Shown: positions 54,378 through 63,376 of the stretch, piece by piece
How positions within the stretch are numbered: position 1 is the first letter of the stretch
How the letters are laid out: every line of letters begins with the position of its first letter
DNA from: Polaribacter glomeratus
GTDB taxonomy: Bacteria; Bacteroidota; Bacteroidia; Flavobacteriales; Flavobacteriaceae
Assembly: GCF_002954665.1 (NCBI RefSeq)
Contig: NZ_MSCM01000002.1
Location: 263,319 to 327,318, forward strand
Length of the DNA stretch: 64,000 bases
Direction of reading: 5' to 3'
Program-made: the position numbers and the translations under genes
The notes under the pieces: generated by a model
Database searches by the model: none
Seen by the model: only the letters and a program-made list of their open reading frames with translations
Told to the model about the DNA's origin: nothing

Positions 54378-55271
54378 TTAGCTTATCGGATGGAAGTTGT
54401 TTACTATTTCGTGCAAGTTCTCTAAATCATCTTGTAAATACCTTTCTGTTGAACTTATATAACGATGTCCTGCTAAATATTGAACCTTTCTTAAATTATA
54501 TTGACCTAACCAATTTGTAATTACACTTGCTCTTATTTGATTGATGTTTTCAGTTTTATGATTGGTCTTTTTTAGCTTTTTAATGATATTGAATATTGTG
54601 TTGCTTAATCGGTCATTATTTGGGATTAATAAACGTTCACTTTCTATATTTCTACGTTGCTTTATTTCTTCTCTAATTTCTTTGATATATTCTAATAATT
54701 CTATGACTTGCCAAGGTTTTAGCTCTAATTCTCTTGCGTTCATTTTCTTATGACTCGGAACATAGATTTTACCTTTATAAACTTGTATGTGTTCTATTTC
54801 TAACGCTTTTAGATTCGTTGTACATAATCCTTGATATACCATTAAACCAACTATTATTCTATCTCTTTTAGCTGTTAATTTATGATATTGGTCTTTGATG
54901 TTTTCAGTATTAAAACTATAATATAAATCCTCTAATTCATCAGCTTCTAGTAAGTTATAATTGATGTGTCTTTTTGAACCTTTTACAGTTGTATTTTCTA
55001 TTGGGTTTTCACTTTTAAAGCTTTCTTCAACCAAATAATTTAGATAGGTTTTTACTCTTCCTAATCTATGGTTTACAGTCTTTTTAGTAGTGTTCTTTCT
55101 TTGTAAATATCTAATGTATTTTAAGCAATCTTTATAATCAATTTCGATAGCTGTAGTATGATTTCTATTGCACCATTTTATAAATGATTGTGCTTGTTTT
55201 ATATAGTTTTCTGTAGTTGTTTCTGTATAATCTTGCTTTTGTAAATAAGTTCTATAATCATTCATTTTCAA
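54378..55271 (-). CDS. Degenerate tyrosine recombinase, partner of the 55258 recombinase
   Basis: This 297-residue protein has the tyrosine-recombinase fold but an altered active site. The Arg I position in VYQGLCTTNLKAL is Cys150 (GLR becomes GLC), and the HxxR motif is NQIR (Asn244, Arg247). Gly-His269 and Tyr278 (ERYL) are kept. Without Arg I it is unlikely to cleave DNA efficiently. It overlaps the complete recombinase upstream by 14 bp and is probably the non-catalytic half of a heteromeric pair. The hairpin array begins about 65 bp beyond its stop. Confidence 0.7.
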   Translation of the reverse strand: MKMNDYRTYLQKQDYTETTTENYIKQAQSFIKWCNRNHTTAIEIDYKDCLKYIRYLQRKNTTKKTVNHRLGRVKTYLNYLVEESFKSENPIENTTVKGSKRHINYNLLEADELEDLYYSFNTENIKDQYHKLTAKRDRIIVGLMVYQGLCTTNLKALEIEHIQVYKGKIYVPSHKKMNARELELKPWQVIELLEYIKEIREEIKQRRNIESERLLIPNNDRLSNTIFNIIKKLKKTNHKTENINQIRASVITNWLGQYNLRKVQYLAGHRYISSTERYLQDDLENLHEIVNNFHPIS

Positions 55272-56187
55272 CGGTTTTAAGTAAGTGAGTATAAATTTGT
55301 GTGCTTTCTAAACTACTATGACCTAAAAAGGCTTTTATGCTTTCTAATGGTACTTCTTTTTGTAGTAAATGTGTTGCGATTGAGTGTCGTAACGTGTGTA
55401 GTGTAATTTGCTTTTTTTCGATGTTTTTATTTTCTGTGGCCATCACTATGGCTTTTAATCGATTAGCGAACGACATTCCATTTAACCGCTTTCCTTGTTG
55501 ACTTATAAATAAAGCTTCGCTTTCTCTAAAGTTGGTAAAGTCTGGACGAGCTTCAAAAATATAATCTTCTAATACTCGCAAGTTGTAGTCGTTCATTGGC
55601 ACGAACCTTTCTTTATAGTTTTTACCTTTTCTAACAAAGATTCTTTCTTTATCAAAAAGAACATCTTTAACGTCCAAGTGTACTGCTTCATTTCTTCGTA
55701 ATCCACAACTATAAATAATACTTAATATGGCTTTATCTCTTAATCTAAAACGCTTTTCGCTATGGCAGTAACTGGTTGCCTGGAACAGTTCTTTAATTTC
55801 TGATTGTGTAAGTATATTTAGTTTTTCTTCTGTTGGATTGGTTTCATATTTTAGATGAATATGGATGCCTTTATGATTGTGATTCTGTAAATATTCTTTG
55901 AACTTTTTTAAAGCTTGTTGATGCTTGTTTAAATAGCTTTTACTTAAACTTCCGTTTCTTCTTTCGTTGTTACGTTCTTGCAGATATTTGTAATATTCTT
56001 TTGTAGTTTTTGATGTAATATGATTGATATTTATAATCTGTTTTTGTTCCAAGAAGTAGAAGAACTCTTGTAAATGATTGGGTAAATTATAGACTGTACT
56101 TTCTGCATAACCAAGTATATCTAACCATTGTTTATAACTCTGTACCAATACTTTATAATGCTCACTTTGTAATTTTAGATGTTTCAT
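55258..56187 (-). CDS. Tyrosine recombinase with complete active site
   Basis: The 309-residue recombinase has Arg164 (GLRRNEAVHL), Lys at 187-189 (VRKGKN), His264-x-x-Arg267 (HTLRHSIATHLL), His290 (LGHSS) and Tyr299 (TQIYTHL), all as in XerC/D. The N-terminal SAM-like domain is present. Its 3' end overlaps the degenerate recombinase gene by 14 bp, and the ATPase gene lies 117 bp upstream on the same strand. It is the likely catalytic subunit of the unit between the two RHS tips. Confidence 0.85.
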   Translation of the reverse strand: MKHLKLQSEHYKVLVQSYKQWLDILGYAESTVYNLPNHLQEFFYFLEQKQIININHITSKTTKEYYKYLQERNNERRNGSLSKSYLNKHQQALKKFKEYLQNHNHKGIHIHLKYETNPTEEKLNILTQSEIKELFQATSYCHSEKRFRLRDKAILSIIYSCGLRRNEAVHLDVKDVLFDKERIFVRKGKNYKERFVPMNDYNLRVLEDYIFEARPDFTNFRESEALFISQQGKRLNGMSFANRLKAIVMATENKNIEKKQITLHTLRHSIATHLLQKEVPLESIKAFLGHSSLESTQIYTHLLKTVENE

Positions 56188-56304
56188 TTTTGAGTATTTT
56201 TTTTATTGCGCATATACCTTTTTAGTGGTTTACGGTTATGAATGATTAATGATTTGTATTCGTGGTAGTTAAGTGAGCCATTTTGTTAGTGGCTCAATAG
56301 TGGC

Positions 56305-57834
56305 TTACTGACTCACTTCCATTATAGTAATACAGTTCTCTAAAGCATTGTTTATTTGCTCCTGTAATTCTGTATATTCTTCATAGCTTACAATTTCGTA
56401 GATATAGCCTTTGTACTTATTATTAGTGGTTTTCTTGATGTAATTATCTTGCGTTAGTTGTGTATGATATCTTCGTAAAGTCGTTCCTTTTATACGTAGG
56501 TTTCGCCTTATTTCTGCATTGGTAAACGTAGTTTGTTTATTGGTTTTTAAATACGTTTTAAGGCTTTCTAAATAGTTTCTGCAAGCTCCTGTAATCATAT
56601 CGCTTTTACGTAGTAAAACCTCTTGTAAAAGTTGGTTTGCTTCTCTTATATCTTCGATAGTGGTTTCTATATATTCTTCTCCTGTAGTTTCATCGTATTT
56701 ACACTCTCTTTGATATTGCTTGTAAAAGGTTACTGCTTCTATAAATTGTAAATAATGGCTATTGGTTCTTCTTGGTTTAAATACGGATTGTGGTAATTGT
56801 AAATGTTCTGCAAAGGGATTAACTATACGTATCTTTTTAAGTAAATGTTGTGCGTTCTGTAATAGTTTTTTAGATTTTATTTCTGTTTCTATATTTACAT
56901 TTCCTGCCGATAGTTTACGTTGATATTGCATTATTTTTTCATCCTGTTCGTGGCTTTCATCGATGTACAATAAAAAGGAACGATTGCTATTATCTTCGTA
57001 AAGACTTTCTTGTGTAGTACAGCCTGCAACACATACAGGACCTTCAACTGTTAGTTTTATAGTTTTGGTATTTCCGTTTCTATCTTTATGACTTACTCGT
57101 TTTGTGATGCTTCTTTTTGATTGTAATTCTCGTAATGGATAGAGTGCGTTTTCTGCTCCGTCCATATCTTCGATTAGTATTAATTTGTGTTGTAATTCTG
57201 TGCGATTGAAGTAATAAAAGGCATTCTCACTTAATACGGTCATATCTACTATATCGTGTTCCGGTATCAGTTCTGCAACCTTACTTTGTAAATGTGTTTT
57301 TCCTGTTCCAGAACTTCCCAAGCTGATGCAATGCAACGGATTTGCACTTTTACGACTTGTAAAGATGATGTACATTAAAAGTCTGTTTGTTTCTTCTCCA
57401 ATAACTCCGCTATTTCCGATTAAGTCATTTGTAAGTTGTAATACATTGGGTTTCTTTAATAATTGGATAGCTTCTTTTTCTTCTTTGCTTGTGAGTTCTC
57501 TAATGGTAAACTCGTTTGCATCTTCTTGGTCAAGCTGTGATAGGCGATAGGCTTCTAATTCGTTGGTTAATTCCTGTAATATTCTTCTAACTATTGATGT
57601 TCCTATTTCTATACGTTCCGCTACTTTTCTAACTAATTTCTCAACTTGGTTATCGTTGTATAAATCAATATTGTGACGTAGTTTGATTTCTGATTTTACT
57701 TTTTTGATGCTCAATGTTACTCGCAAGCTGTCCAAGTGATTGAGTTTAATACCGCCCAAAACACTTATTTCTAAATGGTTTGTTGTGTATTCGTAATTGT
57801 TTGGGTTAACTGTGTTTAATATATTTTTATCCAT
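56305..57834 (-). CDS. AAA+-type ATPase with C-terminal winged helix, mobile-element protein
   Basis: This 509-residue protein has Walker A SLGSSGTGKTHL (about residues 171-182), Walker B KLILIEDMDGAE, and a C-terminal wHTH-like end (FTNAEIRRNLRIKGTTLRRYHTQL). Such ATPases occur on phage- and plasmid-like elements beside primases, but no primase is present here. Its placement before two recombinases recalls the three-gene transposons that need two recombinases and an accessory factor. It is divergent from the XRE gene, which may regulate it. Confidence 0.6.
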   Translation of the reverse strand: MDKNILNTVNPNNYEYTTNHLEISVLGGIKLNHLDSLRVTLSIKKVKSEIKLRHNIDLYNDNQVEKLVRKVAERIEIGTSIVRRILQELTNELEAYRLSQLDQEDANEFTIRELTSKEEKEAIQLLKKPNVLQLTNDLIGNSGVIGEETNRLLMYIIFTSRKSANPLHCISLGSSGTGKTHLQSKVAELIPEHDIVDMTVLSENAFYYFNRTELQHKLILIEDMDGAENALYPLRELQSKRSITKRVSHKDRNGNTKTIKLTVEGPVCVAGCTTQESLYEDNSNRSFLLYIDESHEQDEKIMQYQRKLSAGNVNIETEIKSKKLLQNAQHLLKKIRIVNPFAEHLQLPQSVFKPRRTNSHYLQFIEAVTFYKQYQRECKYDETTGEEYIETTIEDIREANQLLQEVLLRKSDMITGACRNYLESLKTYLKTNKQTTFTNAEIRRNLRIKGTTLRRYHTQLTQDNYIKKTTNNKYKGYIYEIVSYEEYTELQEQINNALENCITIMEVSQ

Positions 57835-57982
57835 AATGCAGATAATTCTATTATTTGTATTGTTTACTCTGCAATATTAGATATTACTATTCAATAAACA
57901 AAGACAATACTATTTTTATTTGACTATATTTGCCAAATAAGTATAGTTTACTACTATTTAAACACATTAAGACGACTATTCT

Positions 57983-58318
57983 ATGAGTTTAGGACAGAAG
58001 ATTACCAAGATTAGGAAAGAGAAAAAGTTATCTCAAGTAGATGTAGCTTCGTTTGTAGGTGTTTCTCGTGATGCGATTTCTAAATATGAGCGTGACGATA
58101 TTATACCATCTGTTGAGAACGCCAATAAAATAGCAAAGGTTTTAGGTGTTTCCCTCGATTATTTGATGTCAGAAGATGATAATTTAGAGGTCGTAGATAT
58201 TGATATGCTTAACCGTATGAAAGAGATTCAAAGACTTTCGGAAGAAGATAAAACTACTGTTACCAAAATTATAGACGCTTTTATTAGAGATACTAAAACT
58301 AAAAAAGCGTACGCATAA
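57983..58318 (+). CDS. XRE-family repressor-like regulator
   Basis: The 111-residue protein has an HTH_XRE domain (LGQKITKIRKEKKLSQVDVA; VGVSRDAISKYERDDIIPS) and a helical dimer-forming tail. It is divergent from the ATPase-recombinase operon, with a 148-bp AT-rich promoter region between them. The 3' third and terminator are duplicated at 51532-51630. It is the probable regulator of the recombinase unit. Confidence 0.85.
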   Translation: MSLGQKITKIRKEKKLSQVDVASFVGVSRDAISKYERDDIIPSVENANKIAKVLGVSLDYLMSEDDNLEVVDIDMLNRMKEIQRLSEEDKTTVTKIIDAFIRDTKTKKAYA

Positions 58319-58344
58319 AAAAACCACAACTTTCGCTGTGGTTC
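58318..58344. terminator. Terminator of the XRE gene
   Basis: Stem AACCACA / TGTGGTT with preceding A run. It is shared with the immunity gene on the other strand and identical to the copy at 51603. Confidence 0.75.
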
Positions 58345-58364
58345 TAATAATTTATTATATTCCG

Positions 58365-58973
58365 CTATTTGTCAAAACTCCAAATATCACTATCCCAAAA
58401 ACGTTTGTCATCAAGATTATATTCATAGCCTTTATACTTAACGGCAGAATATTCTTCAAAAAAAGCAACTCTTTGTTCTTTTTTTACATCATTTATTATA
58501 TTATACCCTGCTGTTGTCATTCTAAAATAATTATTAATATATAAACTATCATTTTCACGAATACCTATATATGCTTTTCCTGTATAATGAAAACCTTCAT
58601 AAGGGATATCTGCGTTTCCTTCTTTTATTAAATAATCTACATTTTCTTTTGTAAGTGTCTCTGGATATGCTTTTTTATTCTCCTTTTTATCAATAATAAA
58701 AAATATTAATTTATTAAAGTCTGAATTATACATTATTGTGTCTATTATTATTTTAGTTGAATAATCATATGCTTTAGAGTGATAATCGCCTTTATGTTCT
58801 TTAATATCCTCTTTAATCAATCTGACTAAACTGATACTATCTTTTAAATATAACTTTTTAGACGCCTTATTATTTGATTTAAATTCTTGAGGCGTTAATT
58901 TTACTGTCATATTCTGACAACTCATCATTTGAAAAGACAACAGTATTGCTATTATAATAATATTTTTATTCAT
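58365..58973 (-). CDS. Lipoprotein, probable immunity protein of the RHS lipase tip
   Basis: The 202-residue protein has a lipoprotein signal (FQMMSC, Cys19) and a mature alpha/beta domain with no family I can name. It follows the RHS stop by 5 bp. An envelope lipoprotein is the expected form of immunity against a lipase toxin acting on membranes, but the assignment rests on order and location. Confidence 0.6.
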   Translation of the reverse strand: MNKNIIIIAILLSFQMMSCQNMTVKLTPQEFKSNNKASKKLYLKDSISLVRLIKEDIKEHKGDYHSKAYDYSTKIIIDTIMYNSDFNKLIFFIIDKKENKKAYPETLTKENVDYLIKEGNADIPYEGFHYTGKAYIGIRENDSLYINNYFRMTTAGYNIINDVKKEQRVAFFEEYSAVKYKGYEYNLDDKRFWDSDIWSFDK

Positions 58974-58978
58974 TTTAA

Positions 58979-61900
58979 TTATTTTTTACAAGATGTACAT
59001 TCCCAATCCGTACCATTCCATTTATATGTTCCTTCTTGAAGATTTGATATATTTGAAACAAAACTAAATATACTATGTTTCCCTTTAGTTGTAAAGCTTT
59101 CATCTGCACCCTCTTGTTGTTGGTCCGCAAGACCTCCTAAATGACTGTGTTGTTGTGTATGAATATTTTCATCTGCCTTTAATTGATTACCATTGAAAGG
59201 ATCAAAATCTGCAACTAAAGTGATTTTAATCTCTCTTTGCTGTTCTATTGGAAGTGTTTTTATGTATTTTTTAAGAGCTTTAACATATCCTTTTCCATAC
59301 GCTCCTCCCATACTGTGAGTGATTATTTTAATAGTTTCAACCACATTCCCATTACTGTCTTTTATTGCCTCAATTATTCTTGCAGCATCCTTTGCTCCTT
59401 GTACTTTACCTGCATTTCTTCTATTTGATGCGCTTAAATTATTTTTAGTGTTTCCTATTCTTGGTCTCGTTGTTGTGTTTGCCCATCCACCATCCGAACC
59501 ATCTCTATAGATTGCATTGTGGTCTCCTAATTGATTCATAGCAAGAGCATTAAAAGCTATTTTGTTTGGTTGTGATAACCAATTACTTTTTGAAGTATCA
59601 AAATTCCTCCAATAATCACTTGTTCCTCTCCAATTAGAACCTCCATTTTGATAACCTTTTGCTCCATCTCCTCCGTGTTGTCCGTTTATAAAAATTACTA
59701 TATTTCCGTCTGGGTCTATTGCTTGTATTGGGGTATTTAAAGCATATATATAACTTGAATAACTATAGTATACTTCACTTAAATTATCTAAAACAGACCA
59801 TCTTCCAATTGCTGGGTCGTACATTCTTGCACCGTAGTCATACAAATCTAAACCAAGTTCTTCATTATGTTCTTTTCCTCCAAACTTATAAGGATGAGCA
59901 GTACCATTCACGACATTATTGTACCCTTTGTGTTGTAAGCCAAAAGGATAATAGTTACTTTCTTCTATTACAACGGTTCTAGAGGAGTTACCTTTAGTAA
60001 TTTTCACATCATCAAACCAAACTTTTCCTTCTTTATTATTGTCAATTCTTATATTTAACTCTCTTATTTCCTTTGGGACTAAAATAGATCTCTCTAAATA
60101 TACCCAATTTCCTCTCTCTGTTGTTGTTCCAGCCGAATAATTTTTACTTGGATATCCAATTTCATTTAATTCTCTTCCAGACAAATACATCCTAGCATCA
60201 TTATTTGCAACATCTTCTACATATACCCATCCAGATACGGTATAATACGTGTCTTCCATATTATTTATCGGTGTCCAAGTATCACTGTACACGTATATGC
60301 TCCAATCAGATGGATAGTTTGAATCTATTCTTCCAGAAGAATTTCCTGTCTTTTTTTTACTTGTATCTATAGCTGTCAAAGCCCAGCCAAATGAATTATT
60401 ACTTTTATCCCAATTACTAAAAGTGTTTTCAAAGCTGTCAGAAAATATCAATTGCTGGCTTTGATTTTTATTTTTAGTAAAACTCAACCTAACATTTCCT
60501 AAATGATCTTTATATTGATACACATAATCAAAGCCTAAATTGTAATTTGATGAATTAATTGGGGCTACATAACCTTCGGAAGTATTAAAAAATTCCAGAT
60601 TATTACTGTTGTTATAGATGTAGTTTCCTGCATAATTTGTTGTAGTTGTACCATTGGAATCTGAAACCATTTTTTTCAATTTAACCCCTGTGGCATCATA
60701 TGTATATTGAATATTCTTATTGTTACCAAAATCCACTAATGTAGGTAAATTTAAATGATTGTAGGTAATGTTATTAATACCCTTATTTTTATCTTCAATC
60801 ATGTTGCCATTATCATCATAAAAATATTCTTCTACAGTTACAGCATTGTTTACATCTCTAAATCCATAGGTGTCATTTCCTGTATCATCTACATTTATTA
60901 GCTTATTACCATCATAAGTGTACTTTAAATTATCCATAACTCCATAGTTACTATGATCGTGAGCATTTGGTTCTTCAACTATAGCTCCTCTTCTTTGTAA
61001 GTTTTGAATGTTTCCGTTTTTATCATAATTTATATTGGTTAGATTAAATTTACCCCCCTGATTCCAACTATAGTAATATCCTCTATTAATTCTATTTAAA
61101 TCATCATAATAATAACTGTAATCTCTTTTGGCGTCATCCCCAGATGTTCTCCAGTATATTTTTGAGATATTTCCATTATATAATCTGGTTCCATCATCGT
61201 TGTATTTTAATTCCATAGAAAACAAATCATCTCCAAGACCTTGTTGAGGATTATTTATATTTGTTAACCAACCTCTTACATTATAATCATAATCAATTTG
61301 TTGTAATTCATTATTTTCAATATCTCCTATTTTCTTGTTTTCTAACTGACCTAAATCATCATAAGTGTTTTTAACAATTAACTCTTGAGGCAAGTTATTT
61401 ATTTTTTGTTTATGATTAATTAAACGGTTTGTATTGTCATAGGTATATTTATCTATAGTGATAATATCGGATTTACCATTTTTTTTGTGAGTAGTTTTTG
61501 TTTCTAAGACATTACCTAAAAAATCAAACTTTGATTCTATAATATCGGTTGTTTCAAGATAACTATTATGACTGTATGAATAGATAGGTCTATCTTTAAA
61601 ATCATAGCATATTGCAGTTTTAATCCATTTTTGAGGACTAACATTAAGAACTTTTACTAAAGAAACTGTAGGTAGACCTTTTGGACTGGTATTTATTTGT
61701 TGTCCATATATTGAGGATGGTAATGAAAAACCTAAAGGTTGTGTTATATAATCATCGTAATAATTTACCGTATATAATTCTGATATATTTGTATTTGGGT
61801 AGCTATTATTTGAATAATAAATTGTGGTACCTCCTAAACTGATAGGATATAGCCTTGTCTCGTATAATATGCTACTAGCATTGGCTTCCAACTGAAGGTT

Positions 61901-63370
61901 ATGTCTATTATTATAGCCTTGTCTATTTCCAGTATAAAGAATTCTTCCAAAGGCATCATATTTTGTGAAATTCCATTTTCCTGTAGAGTATTGATTATAA
62001 TCAGAAGTAATAATTGGTCGATTTAATTGATCATATATAATTAGTTCCCATTTTTTCCCGGGTATTTTTTTTTCAATTAGTCTATTAAGTTTGTCATATT
62101 TATATTGATAACAGAGTTTGTTTAAAAGGTTATCCACTTCTACTTGTGTTTGAGCCGCTGTATACCCTTGTAAATTTTGAGGCAAACTTAAAGTATTAGT
62201 TTTATTTATGTAAACCCTAGCATTAGAAGAACCATATGAGGAACATTGTAATTTGTTATCGCTAATATAATATGAAGTTGACTGATAAGGATTATAAGTA
62301 TTACTATATGCAATCTGAAAATAATTATCATCTAAAAAAGGTATGTCTGCCAAAAAACCTGACTTGATACTGGTAATTGGCGATGGAGAGATGGAAATGC
62401 TAGAATAAATTTCAAAATTCCCAGGATTTATCATACGAATACCTACTGTTAGATTAGAAGATGATCCTGTAGTTGTTAATAAACCTGAAGCAGGTATTGT
62501 TATACTCTGTACTTCATAAATTTTTGTTTTTTCAGCAGCTAATGGGGGTAATACAAAAGTTAGATTGCCAAAATCATCATAAATATAATAAGTGTCATGT
62601 GGCTGGCTATTATTGTAAGTTCTTTTTAAAACAACTTGCCCTTGCTTATTCTTAAACTCTTCTGTAGTTCTATCTTTTCCTTGCCAAGAATTCCAGTTTT
62701 CATCCTTTGTAATCGTTTTATACAATTCTCCTTTACTATAATAGGAATCTGCCAATTTTAATTTTGGGTTTTCTTTATTACCTCCAACAAAATTAACTCC
62801 AAATAATAAAACTTCGTTTGTGGAATTTAAAGCATATTCATATTTAATTGTATGCCCATTTTCTTTCTTCCAATCCTTACCTGGAGCAGCTATTTCAGAA
62901 ACTCTATTTAAAGGAGAATTGTCTAAAATATTTTCTGAATAGGAATTAACATCAAAAGAAGACACATTTAAAAAATCGTCAGGATATTTATTTAAGTAAT
63001 ATGATTTATTTGTAAGTTCTATATTTCCAGTTCTAATTTCTGGATTATAACTTCCGCTTGAATATGGTAAAAAATCAATTGTTTGTCTCCCAAATTGATC
63101 GTAAGCAAAATGTTTTATTATATCTTGATTATTTCCCCCCGCTCCAATTTGAACAAATTGTTTAGACCTTCCTAAGCCATCAAAGTAGTTAATAGATATT
63201 AATTTATCATTATCAGTAAGAAGATTAGAAGTAGCAGCTCCAGAGACAGCGTCATATATCTCATCAATCGTCTGTTTTTTATAAACTGTTTTTTTTATAT
63301 AATTTTCGGATGTTGTTTGAGATTTACAGTAGAAGGATGCAAAAAAACAAACAAATAATAACTTTTTCAT
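58979..63370 (-). CDS. RHS protein with DUF6443 N terminus and alpha/beta-hydrolase (lipase-like) toxin tip
   Basis: This 1463-residue protein has a signal peptide (LLFVCFFASFYC), a DUF6443 domain (about 25-130: YFDGLGRSKQFVQIG), many YD/RHS repeats, and an RHS-core end (YPFGLQHKGYNNVV near 1140; YDYGARMYDPAIGRW). A variable tip starts near residue 1215. The tip carries IITHSMGGAYG (Ser nucleophile about 1352) and a later ADFDPF Asp and THSHLGG His, the order of a lipase triad. It is thus a polymorphic toxin aimed at lipids. The gene upstream (63377) lies 6 bp away, and the immunity candidate follows in 5 bp. Confidence 0.85.
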   Translation of the reverse strand: MKKLLFVCFFASFYCKSQTTSENYIKKTVYKKQTIDEIYDAVSGAATSNLLTDNDKLISINYFDGLGRSKQFVQIGAGGNNQDIIKHFAYDQFGRQTIDFLPYSSGSYNPEIRTGNIELTNKSYYLNKYPDDFLNVSSFDVNSYSENILDNSPLNRVSEIAAPGKDWKKENGHTIKYEYALNSTNEVLLFGVNFVGGNKENPKLKLADSYYSKGELYKTITKDENWNSWQGKDRTTEEFKNKQGQVVLKRTYNNSQPHDTYYIYDDFGNLTFVLPPLAAEKTKIYEVQSITIPASGLLTTTGSSSNLTVGIRMINPGNFEIYSSISISPSPITSIKSGFLADIPFLDDNYFQIAYSNTYNPYQSTSYYISDNKLQCSSYGSSNARVYINKTNTLSLPQNLQGYTAAQTQVEVDNLLNKLCYQYKYDKLNRLIEKKIPGKKWELIIYDQLNRPIITSDYNQYSTGKWNFTKYDAFGRILYTGNRQGYNNRHNLQLEANASSILYETRLYPISLGGTTIYYSNNSYPNTNISELYTVNYYDDYITQPLGFSLPSSIYGQQINTSPKGLPTVSLVKVLNVSPQKWIKTAICYDFKDRPIYSYSHNSYLETTDIIESKFDFLGNVLETKTTHKKNGKSDIITIDKYTYDNTNRLINHKQKINNLPQELIVKNTYDDLGQLENKKIGDIENNELQQIDYDYNVRGWLTNINNPQQGLGDDLFSMELKYNDDGTRLYNGNISKIYWRTSGDDAKRDYSYYYDDLNRINRGYYYSWNQGGKFNLTNINYDKNGNIQNLQRRGAIVEEPNAHDHSNYGVMDNLKYTYDGNKLINVDDTGNDTYGFRDVNNAVTVEEYFYDDNGNMIEDKNKGINNITYNHLNLPTLVDFGNNKNIQYTYDATGVKLKKMVSDSNGTTTTNYAGNYIYNNSNNLEFFNTSEGYVAPINSSNYNLGFDYVYQYKDHLGNVRLSFTKNKNQSQQLIFSDSFENTFSNWDKSNNSFGWALTAIDTSKKKTGNSSGRIDSNYPSDWSIYVYSDTWTPINNMEDTYYTVSGWVYVEDVANNDARMYLSGRELNEIGYPSKNYSAGTTTERGNWVYLERSILVPKEIRELNIRIDNNKEGKVWFDDVKITKGNSSRTVVIEESNYYPFGLQHKGYNNVVNGTAHPYKFGGKEHNEELGLDLYDYGARMYDPAIGRWSVLDNLSEVYYSYSSYIYALNTPIQAIDPDGNIVIFINGQHGGDGAKGYQNGGSNWRGTSDYWRNFDTSKSNWLSQPNKIAFNALAMNQLGDHNAIYRDGSDGGWANTTTRPRIGNTKNNLSASNRRNAGKVQGAKDAARIIEAIKDSNGNVVETIKIITHSMGGAYGKGYVKALKKYIKTLPIEQQREIKITLVADFDPFNGNQLKADENIHTQQHSHLGGLADQQQEGADESFTTKGKHSIFSFVSNISNLQEGTYKWNGTDWECTSCKK

Positions 63371-63376
63371 AGCTTA

